DNA of 64,000 nucleotides, from NCBI GenBank assembly GCA_958009055.1, contig OY253657.1:434001-498000 (forward strand), read 5' to 3'. The position numbers and the translations under genes are program-made. Numbering within the stretch: position 1 is the first letter of the stretch; each line of letters opens with the position of its first letter. The notes below the pieces were generated by a model, which made no database searches, was not told the origin of the DNA, and saw nothing but the letters and a program-made list of their open reading frames with translations. This document shows, in pieces, positions 1 to 11,305 of this stretch. The DNA is from Choricystis sp. odSpoLacu1 (lineage: Eukaryota > Chlorophyta > Trebouxiophyceae).

Positions 1-72
1 AGAGAGAAGGGAAGGAAGGGTTGAGACGAACACGACGCCGGCTCTCATGCTTTTCCCCTTCCTCCTCACCAG

Positions 73-279
73 CTCCTCGCCTCCGCCGTCCAGGACTACG
101 CCCTCACGCCCCCCACTTCCCGCCGGCCCGCCCTGGCCGCGTCCCTGGCGGGCGGTGGGGAGGGCGTGGCGTCTGCTGCCGCCGCGGTTGACGTTGCGGC
201 GACGGCTGGCGCCGCGCTGGCGGCGCTGGCGGCCGCGGCCACTGTGCGCGCGTACACGGTGGCCCGGGCAGCCAAGTGA
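73..279 (+). CDS. 3'-terminal exon of an unidentified gene (partial)
   Basis: A pyrimidine-rich tract and CAG acceptor end at 72. They open a 69-codon frame (68 residues) that stops with TGA at 277-279. The product is Ala-rich, and its last third is hydrophobic enough for one C-terminal membrane helix before a short basic tail (VARAAK). The upstream exons lie outside the window, so the family cannot be named. TGTAA, the usual chlorophyte poly(A) signal, lies at 302-306, about 23 bases after the stop, which supports this as a real gene end. The gene converges on TRAPPC5. Confidence 0.5.
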   Translation, partial: LLASAVQDYALTPPTSRRPALAASLAGGGEGVASAAAAVDVAATAGAALAALAAAATVRAYTVARAAK

Positions 280-301
280 AAAGGAGGGGTGGTTTTGACT
301 T

Positions 302-306
302 TGTAA
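302..306 (+). terminator. Candidate TGTAA poly(A) signal
   Basis: TGTAA sits shortly after the stop of the first partial gene. TGTAA is the standard near-upstream poly(A) element of chlorophyte algae. The same element follows the stops of several other plus-strand genes here. Confidence 0.45.
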
Positions 307-346
307 TACACAGAAAAAACAACAAAAAACACTTTTTCTCTGCTCG

Positions 347-1128
347 TCACCTGCCCGCCGCTGCCGCCGCCTCCCGCTCCATCACGCTCTCGTCAAACTT
401 GATCAAAATGGTCATCTTGGGCGGGCCCCCTCCTCCCGCAGCAGCAGCGCCACCCCCCCCTCCGGCCGATTTAGCAGAGACCCAGTGCGCCGTGACGCGA
501 GCAGGAAACCCTGCCGCGCAGAGCGCACCGCGGACGACGCCAGCCACGTAGGCGGCCGGGTTGACGCCGGACCCGCCGCGGGACACGTAGCGGGTGACGT
601 AGAGGTCGGTGTCGGAGATCATGTACTCGTCTTCGGCCTGGTGGGGGAGAGAAAAGGAAGAAAACAAAAGTGAGTGACTCGCGAGGCAGACGAGAGAGAG
701 ACGGACGCACACTCCCACCATCATTCTCGCACCGTGTTGCTCTGCTCCAGATCCTTGGCCGTCCTACCAAACAGCGCCCTCCACAACGGGCCGTGGCAAA
801 ACTTGAGCGCGTCCAGCGCGCGCGCGTCGCGCCGCGCCGACCGCTCACGCCACGCTGTGAGCTCCAGCAGCCTCGCCCCCACGCCCGCGCCCGCGTCCTC
901 CAGGGCGCGCTCCAGTTCGCCTATGTTGGAGACGCGGGCTTGGTGGTACTGGACGAGCTCGGAGAAGAGCAGAGCAAAGGCGGCGAGGGAGACCTGTGGT
1001 AAGGGGGGTCGGTCGGATGGTCGTCGCGGCAGGGCGCGCGCTCCCTCCCTCCCCCTCCGCCCGCTCTGACCACGCACCTCGGCTTTGCCTTTGGGCATGG
1101 GGCGGTCCACCATGGGTGGCCGCGACAT
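347..1128 (-). CDS. TRAPPC5: TRAPP complex subunit 5 (Trs31/TRAPPC5)
   Basis: Three exons (1128-1078, 993-733, 637-347) give about 200 residues, close to the size of animal TRAPPC5. Family hallmarks are easy to see: SLAAFALLFSELVQYHQ near residue 20, then LWRALFGRTAKDLEQSN, then GFPARVTAHW and the near-terminal ILIKFDESV. It is a core subunit of the TRAPP tethering complex, which activates Rab1/Ypt1 in ER-to-Golgi transport. All three exons join in phase 0, with donors GTGCG and acceptors CAG. The start is the ATG at 1126-1128. It diverges from an unknown gene starting at 1271 and may share a 140-bp promoter with it. A second TRAPP subunit (TRAPPC3) lies 18 kb away. Confidence 0.92.
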
Positions 1129-1270
1129 CGTGGAGGCGACGCGTGTTTTTTTTTGGCCGACGCACAATGTCGAGCGAAAGTGATTTTGGTTCAGAAACTC
1201 GTTTCCATTCTTCGCCAAAAAGAAAGCCCCGCGCCCGCTCACTCCACACACGCGAAACTCACACACAATC

Positions 1271-2230
1271 ATGGCGTCCGTCGACACTCAACCCCCCGTC
1301 CGCCTGGCCACCCGGGCGGACGTGGCCAAGCTGCACCAGCTGCTGACCGAGGCGTCGCGCGCGGCGCTGCGGGTGCGTGGTGGCGCGTGTGTTGGGGGAA
1401 GGGCGGCTGGCCTGCACTGGTTCGCCCAAAGGCGTGGCGGCGCGACATGAGCTGTGTGGCACAGAGGGGAAAAGCGGCGCGCGCAGCTGGGCGGGAGGGA
1501 GCACGCCCCGCTTTTCACGCGCGCGCATGGAGCGGTCTAACGAGAAATTCTCCCACCTTTCCACCCCCACAGTCCTCCCTGGCTGCCGCCCCCGACGCCG
1601 TGCGCCGCTCCGCCGAGCGCGACCTGGACGCCCGCGTGGGCGCCGTGATGGACGGCGTCCTGTCGCGCGCCACCTTTGACTCTGCCCCGCTTGCGGGCCC
1701 CCCCTCCCCGTCCACCCTGGCCGCCGCCGCGGCGGCGGGGGCGGCCCTGGTGCCCGACGCCGAGCTGGCGGGGCTGAGGGCCGCTGCTTCGGCAGCGGCC
1801 GACAGGGTGGCCGCCCTGCGCACCGCCGCCCCCGCCGCCCTCTCCTCCGCGGTCGCCGCCCGCCTGGCCGCCGCCGCAGACGCAGACGCGGCCGCCGCGG
1901 AGGATGATGCGATGGCTGACGCTCATGACGCGGCCGCGGCCGCCGCCCAGGCTGCCGGTGACGCCGACCCGCCCCCCCCCCGACGCACTGGCCACTCGCC
2001 TCGCCGCCGCCCTGGACGCTCTCCCCTCCGTGCGCGCCCGCCTGGAGGAGGCGGCGGACCGGCTGGAGCGGGCGGTGGGGGCGGTGGAGGCGGAGGCGGA
2101 GGCGGGGGGGTCGGGCGTGACGGCCGCGCTGGTCGGGGCGCAGGGCGGTCGCGGCTGTGGCCTCGACGACGGGCCGGGCGGCGCGGCGAGGCGGCTGGCG
2201 CGCGACCTGAGCACGGGGTTGCCGCTGTGA
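1271..2230 (+). CDS. Unknown Ala-rich helical protein, frame break at a C run
   Basis: Exon 1 (1271-1372, 34 codons) starts MASVDTQPPVRLATRADVAK and joins in phase 0 to an exon from 1573. The frame stays open to a run of 10 C at 1972-1981 and then continues one frame over to the TGA at 2228-2230. Removing one C restores a single protein of about 252 residues, rich in Ala, Arg and Glu and predicted to be helical, with possible coiled coil in the stretch ARLEEAADRLERAV. I do not recognise the family. A distant resemblance to small kinetochore subunits (Nnf1/PMF1 type) crossed my mind but is too weak to use. A GA-rich tract follows the stop. Confidence 0.55.
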
Positions 2231-2382
2231 AAGAGAGAGAGTGGTGGTGTTTTTGGTGTGTCGTGTGTTTTTGGGGCGGGGGGTTGTATGTGCCTTTCCG
2301 AAAACAAAACGAGCGGGGCAGAGAGCGAGGCCTGTTTTTCAACTGCCCGCCGCCAGCCCGCCGGCCTCTCTTCGCGCCCCCA

Positions 2383-4575
2383 ATGGGCAAGCCAGGTGCG
2401 CTGCCGTGCTGTGCACTCTCCCTTGCACCCCCCGCGCGCGCCGACCGCCACACTTTCACGCCAAAACCCTGACCGTCGCTCACGCGAGGCACCCCCCCCC
2501 CCTTTTCCCTCAGGCCCCTCCGACGACGGCACGCCGTCCGCCCCGCCACTGCCCCTGGATGACGGCGCCACTGCCGGCACGTCGGGAGCTGGGTCGCGCA
2601 CCGCGACGGTGGATGAAGGTGAGAGAGAGGCGGGGAAAGAAACCAAAGTGCAGCGCCGCGCCGCGCGCGCTTTGCTCCCTCTCCCCACACCTTCCCACCA
2701 CCTCCCCTCCCCACCCTCCCGCACACCACAGACGACGTCTCCCTGTACCGCGACCTGCTGCGCAAAGCGAGAGGCGACACCGAGCTGGCGGGGAGGTGGA
2801 TGGCGGAGATAGGGGCGACCGCGCCGCCCCCCGCGGCCGTCGCGGCCGCGGCTGCGGCGACCCCGCACGCCGACTCGCTGCCCGCCCCACCCCCCGACGC
2901 CGACCTGGACGCCGCCGCCGCGGACGCGGGGGCGCCGCCCTCCTTCTTCTGCCCCATCTCACTGCGCGTCATGCGGGACCCGGTGCTGCTGGCGAGTGGC
3001 CACTCGTTTGATCGGCGTTACGTCGAGAGGTGGCTGCGCACAGCCGGCCCCTCCCCCCGCTGCCCCGCCTCCGGCGCCCCCCTGCCCACCCCCGTCACCG
3101 TCACCCCCAACGTGGGGCTGAGGCACGCCATCGAAGCGTGGGCGGAGAAGGGGGCGCCCTGGCTGCTGGGTGGGGACGGCCACGTCAAGCCTATTCCACG
3201 GGACGACGATTTTTCCACGACGCCCGCAACCGCCCGCTCCCCTGGCCGCCCTGGCGCTGGTGCCGACGACCTGGCCCTGGCCCTACGCCTGCAGGAGGAG
3301 GAGATGGCTCGGCTGCGGTCGGCGGGGTCGCGGCCACCGGGCGGCGCGGGCAGCGTGCCGCCCCCGTTTGCCGGCGTCCCGCCGCCCCCCCTCGCGTGGC
3401 CCCCGCCCGGCGGCCTGCCCCCTCCCCCACCCCCGCCACCCTGCTGGCTGGCGCGGGCGCCTCCCACCCTGCCTCTGTACGCAATCACGGGGGCGGGGCT
3501 GGGCCTGTATCTCGCCGCCCTGTGGAAGGGGGGGTGGGAACTCGACCCCGTCTTTGTCAACCCCCTCGTCGGCCCCTCCCCCGCCGCCCTCACGTCCGTC
3601 GGCGCTCTCGACGCAGTCGCAGTGCGGGAGCGTGGCCAAGCGTGGCGCATTGCGGCGGCTGTGTGCGCGTGCGCAGGCGCGGTCGACGCGGCCGCGGCCG
3701 CGTCGCTCACGTGGGCCCTCGCCCGCCCCGTGACGCGAGGCGTCGTCGCACCCTTCCTCACGGTGCCCTTGATCTTCATCCTGGGTTCGATCATCGGGGG
3801 CGCCTTCTCTGCGGCGCTGGTGCCGACACCCAACCCACAGGTCGGCGCGCCGGCAGGCGTCGCCGCCCTTCTTGGCGCCACACTGACCCTCCTCCTCGCC
3901 CGTCCCTCCCTCTTTGCCCGGCATGGGCTGACGGTGGCCGTTCTCATCGCCCTCGTGGGCGGCGTGCTGGCCGCTCTGGCGGTGCTGCCCTTCACAAACG
4001 TGTTTTATGTGACGCCCGCGCTCGCGGCGGGCGGCGCGCTTGCCCTGCTCCTGGCCGTGCCCGCGGCACGGGGGCCTGCCCCCCCCTCCACCACGCCTGG
4101 TCGCCGCCGCGCCAAGACCGCGCGCGGCGTGGCCTCCCGCGTGGCGGGGGGGGCGGCCGCCGCGGCGCTGATCTCAGCGGCTGCCGTCCTCACCCTCTCC
4201 CGCCCCGCCGCCACCGCGGCAGCCGCCGCGTGCGGCCCCCACTGCTCCACGGCAGCCTGCGTCCCCACCCACTGGTGGACGTGCGACACGGCGGCGGCCT
4301 CCGCGCCGGGGGCGCCACCGTGCGCGGCACACGCGGAGGGGAGCGGGGCGCGCGTCCTCTGCCGAGTCGGCGGGTCGCACCATGTGTCCACTCCCTACAA
4401 ACCAGGCGGTGTGGCCGACCTGTGCCGGGCTGTGTGTGCGTCTGGGGATGGGGATGGCGGGGGTGGTGGTGGTGCCAGCGCTCCCGGCGCTAGTCCGCCG
4501 CCGCCGCCGTCGCCCCCGCCGCCGCCGCCATCCAAGGATGCGGCGGCCGACCCCAGCAAGGGTGTCTTGATTTGA
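2383..4575 (+). CDS. U-box protein with multispanning membrane domain
   Basis: Three exons (2383-2395, 2514-2618, 2732-4575) give about 653 residues. After a low-complexity N-terminus, a U-box lies near residues 90-165: FFCPISLRVMRDPVLLASGH, then FDRRYVERWL, a Pro/Cys segment and NVGLRHAIEAW. This fold normally recruits ubiquitin-charged E2 enzymes, so an E3 ligase role is likely. The second half holds six or seven hydrophobic segments (for example APFLTVPLIFILGSIIGGAF), a Cys-rich lumenal-looking stretch with at least seven Cys, and a Pro-rich tail. I infer a membrane-anchored E3, perhaps in the ER or plastid envelope. The fusion to this many membrane helices is not a standard plant U-box layout. 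Target unknown. Confidence 0.75.
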
Positions 4576-4859
4576 TTGATTGATTTTAGGGGACGGAGAG
4601 AGAGGGAGAGTCGTTTGCTTTGGGGTTGTGTGTCACTGCTTTGAGAAAACTCTTTTTAAGAGGCGAAAATCGATAGCACTCGCAGAAAAACGAAACCAAA
4701 CAACGGCCTAACGAAGCACAAAACGAACGAACGACAGCGCACAAGCACACGATGCCGAACCAATGAAGCAAAAAAAGCACACACAGCGTGTGCAGACTCG
4801 AAACAAAAAACGCGCGCCCACTTTTCTTCAACCCACCCGCCACACACAAAACAACAATG

Positions 4860-7096
4860 TCACGCCAGCGCCCGGTACATCTCGTCGATCTGGGCCTTGA
4901 ACGCGGTGTGCGCCTGGGGCCGCTTCAGCTTGAACGTGGGCGTGAGCAACCCATTCTCCACGGAGAACGCGTCGGGCATCAGCGCGACGGCGGCAACTTG
5001 TTCAAACCCGCGCAGCTTGGCTTTCATCCCTTCATCCCGCACACTGCCCAACACCGCCGCCCGCACCGCCGCGTTGGCGCACAGGGCGGCCGCATCCCCG
5101 CTCAACCCGTGCGCCTTGGCCCAGGGGAGGAGGGAGTCTGGGTCGGGGACGATGATGGCGACCAACTGAGCACGCAGCGAGTCGCCATACACAAACGCCT
5201 GCGCGACGAGCGGCGACCGCGCGTACACGCCCTCCACTTTCTCGGGGGCCACATACTCGCCTTGCGCGAGTTTGAAGATGTTCTTCTTGCGGTCGATGAT
5301 TTTGAGGCGGCCGCCGGGCAGCCACTCGCCCACGTCGCCGGTGTGGAGCCAGCCGTCGGCATCGACGATCTCCTGTGACTGGGCCGCGTCTTTGTGGTAG
5401 CCCGAGAACAGGGTGGGACCCCGCACACACACCTCGCCACGTGGGTTAAGCACATCCTTGGTCGTGTAGTTCATGTCGGGAATGTCGACGAGCTTGACTT
5501 CGCAGGACGGGACGGGGCCGCCGACGTGCCCCGCGCGCGTTTCGGCGGGGAGAGTCAGCGAGATTGTGCACGCCGTCTCCGTCATGCCGTACCCTTCGAC
5601 CACAGTGGCCCCAAACACGCACCGCATGAAGTCGATGACTTCCCCGGAGATGGGGGAGGCGCCAGACGTCATGACGCGCACGCGGCCGCCGAGTTTGGCC
5701 CTGATTTTGGAAAACACGAGCGCGTCCCAAAACGCGCCGACCGGGCCCCCCGACCCCGCGGCCGGGTCGCCCGCCGCCAACGCCCGCTTCTTGTGGGCCA
5801 GGGCGGTGGCGAACAGGGTGCGGGCGATGGGGGAGGAGGCCGCGATCTGGGCGTGGATGCGGTCGTGCACGCGGTTCCACAGGCGCGGCACGGAGCAAAA
5901 GATGGTGGGCTTGAGCTCTGCCACGTCGTCCAGCAGGTTGGCGACGTCGCCACCGTAGAAGCCGACCGCGACGCCGGCGTGGGTGATGCCGACAAAAGTG
6001 ACGCGTTCATAGATGTGGGCGAGGGGGAGGTAGGAGATGTGGACGTCGCCGGGAGCGGCGGACAGAATGTGGAACGAGCCCGCCGCATTGGCCACCAACG
6101 CTGCGTGCGTCAGAATGGCGCCCTTGGGCACGCCTGTCGTGCCGCTGGTGTAGCACAGGGTGGCGACGTCGTGGGGGGCGGGGGGGACGTGGGCGTGGGG
6201 GGCCGCGCGGCCGGCGGCGGCCACTTCTGCGAGAGTCACGATGCGGGCGGACGACCCCGGGGGCGGGGGCGGGGGCACACCACCCGGCGGCAGCCCCCAC
6301 ACGACAACCAGGCGCACAGAGGGGCAGCGCGGCAGCGCGTGCAGCAACGTCGGCAGCGCGTCGGCGGACGCCGCGACAGCCGCCAGCTCTGCATGGCTGC
6401 AGATGTAGCGCACCGCGTCCTCCCCCAGCGTGTCGTACAACGGCACCGACACCAGGGAGAAGGCGTGGAGGGCGGCGTCGACGAGGACCCAGTCGCGGGC
6501 ATTCACTCCATAGAGGCCGACCGCATCCTTCCGAGGCACACACCCCAGTGCGACCAGCCCCGCCCCAATGGCAGTCCTCGCGGCAGCCACCGCGTCATAG
6601 CTCATCCAGTCGTAGGGGCCGAGGCGGCCAGAGGCGGAGACGGGCCGTTGGCCGAGGTAGGGGGCAGAGGGAAAGCGCGACGCGGCGCCCTCCAGCACGT
6701 CGTGCAGGGTGGCGACGGCGGGCGCGTCGGGGAAGCGGGTGACGAGGCGGGTGGGGGACAGGACGGAGCTGGTGTGTGTGTGGGGGGGGGGGGGTGGAAA
6801 GGGGTCGGCGGCGGGGGCGGGAGGCCTGCTGCATTCGTTTCGCCGCGCCAGCCGGGATGCCTCCCCACGCTCTCTCCCCCCTCTCCGACTCACCGTCGCA
6901 CCGCCCACGCCGCCTCCCCTCCATCCAGCCTCTCCGGCAGCACGACCGAGTACTGCAGCTCCCCGCTGGCGTCGGGCACCAGGGCGGCGGCGGGGGAGGT
7001 GGGCGCGGCGGCGAGGGCGGGCGCATGCGTGGTGGTGTCCCCCGGGGGCAGGTGGCCCCGCAGCACGGCGACGCGGTCGCCGGCGGCGGAAGCCAT
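4860..7096 (-). CDS. LACS: Long-chain acyl-CoA synthetase
   Basis: Two exons (7096-6894 and 6768-4860; intron phase 2) give about 703 residues, the usual LACS size. The enzyme activates free fatty acids to acyl-CoA through an acyl-adenylate. The AMP-binding signature is YTSGTTGVPKG, followed by GYGMTETACTISLT and the catalytic core DGWLHTGDVGEW / KIIDRKKNIFKLAQGEYVAP. The N-terminal QYSVVLPE ... SPTRLVTRFPD aligns with plant and algal LACS N-termini and fixes the splice junction and the start MASAAGDRVAVLRG. No clear signal peptide, transit peptide or C-terminal PTS1 was seen (it ends MYRALA), so cytosolic or ER-associated activity is likely. A longer upstream reading without the intron crosses a GT/CA tract and was discarded. 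Confidence 0.93.
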
Positions 7097-7319
7097 GGCG
7101 TGGGGAACGTGAAAGGGGGGAGTGTGTGTGGCAGAGGACGGAGGGGAAGGGGGAAGAGGTGTGAGACAAAAAACTGGCCGTCGTTCTCTTGTGTTTTTAT
7201 CGTCCTGCCCCCCCCCCCCCACACACACAACCACGACGTCTCTCTCTTCACGGTGTTTGGGTTCTTTCATCACAACACACTCAAAAGCTACACAATGCCC
7301 ACCCACAACAACAACCGAT

Positions 7320-8594
7320 TCACGCAGTTGCCGCCGCCGCCACCGCGGCCGCCGCGTCGGCCGCCGCCGCGTCGGCCGCCAGTGTCGCCCACGCCCTCGG
7401 CCGCCCCCCCCGCGCCGCGGCCCAGGCGCGGTCGGCCTCCACACGCAGCAGCAGGGTGCACCCCCCGTCGCGGGAGGGGGTGGCGGCGTGCAGGATGCGC
7501 AGGGGGCGCGCGGCTGACGGGCCTGCCGCCGCGCCCGCCAGTGTCGCCATCACGTGGGCGGCGCCCCCCAACGCTTCCGGGGGGGCGCGCTCCACTCCCG
7601 CCAGCAGGGCGCGGGCGGCGGGGGAGGCAAGCTCGTCCGGCCAGGCGAGGGAGGCGCCCGCGGCAGCGCGGGCCAACACGGCGGCCGCGGGCGCGCCACA
7701 CGCCACCGTCGCCTGCGCCATGACGCGGTACCCGGGCGGTGTGGCCGCCGTGGCTGGTGGAGGGGGAGGACGGGGAGCGTCGCCGTCGGCGGCGGCGTCA
7801 CCAGAGCCGCCCGCCCACAACCAGATCACGCCATCTCTTGAAGACACGCGTGCGGTCGCGACACGTGCGCCCACCAGCGGCACTGTACTGGGAAACTCGA
7901 CGCAGGCGCCATCTGGGGCGTACGTCCAGCCATGGTAGGGGCAGACGGGGCGGCGGGCCGCGTCCAGGCGGCCGAGGGAGAGGGGGCACGCGCGGTGGGC
8001 ACACTCGTCCTTGAGAGCCGCGAGGCTCCCCCCCTCCGCCCTATACACAGCCCACGGCACGCCGGCCACGTCCAGGGCCAGCATGCCGTCCTCTGGGACG
8101 GCGTCCTCGAAGGCGATGGGCAGCCAGAGCGCGGTGGAGGGGGTGTGCGGGGAGGTGGGTAGGGGGGGCGCTGTGGGCGCGCCTGCTTCTCCGCCACCGC
8201 CGCCACGAGCCAGTGCGGCTTCCAACGCCTCCTGCTCCACGGTCAGGGCACGCAACCTCGTCAGGTTGTGGTCCAGCCTCGCCCGCGACACCGTCAGCTT
8301 GTCGGCCGCGGTGGCTAGGTCACCCCGCAGCGACGCCAACCGCGCGCGCAGGTCGGCCGCCGACGCGCCCTCCGCCCCGTCATCCAAGGCAGCCCGCACG
8401 TCCGCGGTCGCAGACTCGATGGCGCCCAGCGTGGCAGCGGCATCGGCGCGGGTGACGACGTCGAAGACGCGGGCCCACAGGGCGCGGCGGCCTTTGAGAA
8501 ACTCGATGCGCGCCCTCGCGGAGGGGCCGTCCCCGCCGGCGAGGCGTTCGTTGACGACGGCGAGTTCGGCGAGTTGGTCGACCTGGGGTGGGTG

Positions 8595-8625
<31 letters not shown>

Positions 8626-9008
8626 GGGGAGGGGATAAGGATAACAGGGGCGCGACGCGACGCGGCGCGACGCACCCGCCCCGACCGCGCTTGCCGAAAA
8701 AAAAAAAAAAAAAAACACATTCGCCCCCCACTTCCACCTGTTCTCCCTCTCTCTCGCCCTCTTTTCACACCCACCTGTCTGTCGCTGGCATTGCGCACCC
8801 GCACCCGGGGCGCCGCCGCCAGCCAGTCCCCCGGCAGCGAGTAGGAGCGTCCACCCGCGGCGCCCCACACCCTCCGAAACCGGGCCTCCGGGTCTGGGGG
8901 GAGCGGGGGTGTTGGAGGTGTGGGAGGCGGGTTTGGTGGGTCGCCGCCGCCGCCCGGGGAGGCGGCTGCCGCCGCCAGCGGACGCGGCTTGAAGCGAAGA
9001 GGTCGCAT
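7320..9008 (-). CDS. Rieske protein related to chlorophyllide a oxygenase, lacking the mononuclear-iron site (CAO1-like)
   Basis: Two exons (9008-8775, 8582-7320) give about 498 residues. A Pro-rich, transit-like N-terminus precedes a helical region similar to the regulatory A domain of CAO (RLASLRGDLATAADKLTVSR). Next comes a full Rieske [2Fe-2S] domain near residues 225-335, with ligand pairs DECAHRACPLSLG and CPYHGW, the CAO-typical FPST and the DGVIWLWAG strand. CAO makes chlorophyll b from chlorophyll a/chlorophyllide a in the plastid. After PPGYRV, where CAO normally has the NLLDLAHAPFTH-type mononuclear iron segment, this protein has only Ala-rich sequence (AAAVLARAAAGASLAWP) with no Asp/His ligands. 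I infer an electron-transfer partner needing a separate catalytic subunit, as in the two-gene CAO of Mamiellales. Confidence 0.82.
8596..8623. repeat. (TG)n tract inside the CAO-like intron
   Basis: About twelve TG units on the plus strand, which read as CA repeats at the 3' side of the minus-strand intron just before its CAG acceptor. The same intron holds a run of about 19 A near 8697-8715. This is typical of the CA-rich 3' intron ends in this window. Confidence 0.8.
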
Positions 9009-9191
9009 TTTCTCGCTCAGTTGTGGTTGCCGTTATTTTTTTCGTTCAACCGAAAACACACCTGCGATGCGCGCGACCTGAACACACCCACAGGGAAGCG
9101 GTCGTCCTTCCCTGCACGCCCACGTCTCTACAAGCACAGAGGGGGCGGCTGGCGGTGCTGCGCGCGTGCACCAACCCACGCGCAAACAACC

Positions 9192-11305
9192 ATGCTCGTC
9201 GCAATCGCTGCCTTTGCGTCGCTGGCCGGCTTTCTGTACGGGTGAGAGCGAGAGCAAGGGGGACTGTCATGCGCGCGTGTGTGGGGGGGGGGGTCGCGGG
9301 CGCAAAACATCAACCAAAAAAATACACTGTCCCACCCCCAGCTACGACGAAGGCCTCGTCGGCGGCGCCGCCCTCTACTTCGGCCCCGCCCTCGGCCTGT
9401 CCGACGCCGACGTGGGCGCCGCCGTGGCGGCGGGGAAGGCGGGCGCGTTGGTGGGGTCGTGCGTGGGGGCAGCCGTGATGGCGCGCTCCGGTCGCCGCGC
9501 GGCGCTCGCGCTTGTGTCCGCCGCCTTCCTTGTCGGGCCCGCCGCCATGGCTGCGGCGCACACCGCCGCCACCCTCATCACCGGCCGCCTCATAGTCGGC
9601 GTCGGCATCGGGGCGGCCGCGGTGGCGGTGCCGACCTATTTGGCAGAACTCGCCCCCCGCGGCGTGCGCGGGCGCGTCGTCCAGTCGTTTGAAGCCGCCC
9701 TCGCCGCCGGCATGCTGGCCGCCGCCCTGGCGGACGCCGCCCTGGCCCCGGTGCGCGGCAACTGGAGGTGGATGGTGGGGCTGCCCATTGTGCCGGCGGT
9801 GGCGCTGGCGGCAGGGATTGTGTTGTTGCCTGAATCACCACGCTGGCTCGTGGTCGCGGGCCGCTTGGACGCCGCCCTGGCCGTCATCCACCGCGTGCTG
9901 ACGTCGAGGCGCCTGCCTGCCGACGGTGGCGAAGGCGGTGTGACCGTGCCCGCCGCGGTGGAGGCGGAGCTGCTGTCTCTGTGGTCGGCGGTGGAGAAGG
10001 AGAGGGCGGCCGAGGCGGAGGCCGCGCGCGCGCGGCGGCGGGTGACGCCGCCGCGACGCGTCCTCGCGGCCGGTGGCCACTCTCCGCCGCAGGTACAGCC
10101 TCCCGTGTGGGCCTGCTATTTGTGTCGGAGGGTGGGGGGGCGCTGTCGCACGCGGGGGACGTGGAGTTGCCAGACCGGCGCGCGGCGTCGGCCCCCGCGG
10201 CGCGCGCGCCGCCGCCGCCGTCTCCACCCCCGCCCCCGACGATCGACGCTCCTCCATCCGGGAGGCGAGGGTCCATGGATGCCGCCCTGTATGACGCAGT
10301 GGCGGCCACGGTGCCGGCGGGTCTGACCCCCATCAAAACCGCCGCGGGCGACGCAGGCGGGGGGCGACGATGACGACACGTCGACCGGCACCACCATGTC
10401 TGCGGCCGCCACTGCGACTGCTGCCGCGGCAGCAGCAGCAGCACCACCCCCAACCACACGGTCGCCACCCCCCCCCCCACGACCCGGCCTCCCCGTCCCC
10501 CGCGGGCGGCGTCGGCGCGCGCTGCCCCACCGACCTCTCCTTCCTGGCCACCCTTCTCTCTGTCGTCGGCGGCGTCGCCCGCGTCGCACGCGGCCCGGAA
10601 GCCCCCGCCCTGGCCCTGGCGTTGGCGCTGGCGGTGTCCAACCAGGCGTGCGCGTCCTCTGCTGTCATTAACTATGCTCCAGAACTGCTGCGCCCCGCGG
10701 GCGTCTCCTCCGACAGAGCCGCCGCCGCTCTCACAGGCGTCGTCGCAGGCGCCAAAACGGTCGGCGTCGCCATCTTTGCGTGCGCCATCGACTCGGTGGG
10801 GCGGCGCCCCCTCGCCCTGGGCGGCGCGGGCGGGATGGCGGTCGCCTTGATCCTGCTGGCAGCCGCGGACGCCGCCCACTCGCCCGCCTTCCTGCTGGCC
10901 GCGATGTCGATCTTCATCCTCATCTTTTCGTCGACCTATGCCGGCCTCTTCTGGGTGCTCGTGAGTGAACTGTTTTCGATGGGCGCGAAATCATCTGCCA
11001 CCGCCGCCGCGACGGCCGCCCTGTTTGCGTCGGGGGCGGCCGCCAACCTGGCATTTCTGCCGGTGCACACCGCGCTGGGGCCGTGGTCGTTCCTTGTTTA
11101 CGCCGCTGTCTCGGCCGCCACCGGCCTGCTGTGCTGGGTGCGCCTGCCCGAGACGCGGGGGCGTGCCCTCGCCGACGTCTCCATAGCTGTGGCGGCGGCG
11201 GCGGCGCCGGGGGGAGGGGGGTGCGCCTCCTGCTGGCCGGCGCGCGCGCGGTACGCGCAGGCGGGGCGTCGAGCGCCGGCGACGTCGACAGAGAGCGCGT
11301 TTTGA
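9192..11305 (+). CDS. Sugar transporter of the MFS sugar-porter family
   Basis: Exon 1 (9192-9241) encodes the first half of helix 1 and joins in phase 2 to the exon at 9342. The first six helices carry sugar-porter marks: YDEGLVGGAALY, GRLIVGVGIGAAAVAVPTYLAELAPRGVRGR and PESPRWLV. A hydrophilic central loop follows. The second half has NYAPELL, DSVGRRPL, WVLVSELFSMG and PETRGRAL. The middle is uncertain. The simplest model is an intron at 10093-10356 (CAG/GTACAG ... GCAG/GCG, phase 0) followed by one frame break in a run of 11 C at 10468-10478, giving about 582 residues. The putative intron itself looks partly coding, so a longer loop with three frame breaks is the alternative. Substrate not determined; a long loop recalls tonoplast monosaccharide transporters. 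Confidence 0.8.

Noticed and set aside
1537..2972. Long minus-strand frames opposite the unknown gene and the U-box gene
   Set aside because: Low-complexity Arg/Gly/Pro translations that cross introns of the opposite strand; no splice or family support.
5394..7112. A 572-residue open frame antisense to the acyl-CoA synthetase
   Set aside because: Shadow of the LACS coding strand; rich in Gly, Arg and His with no recognisable domain.
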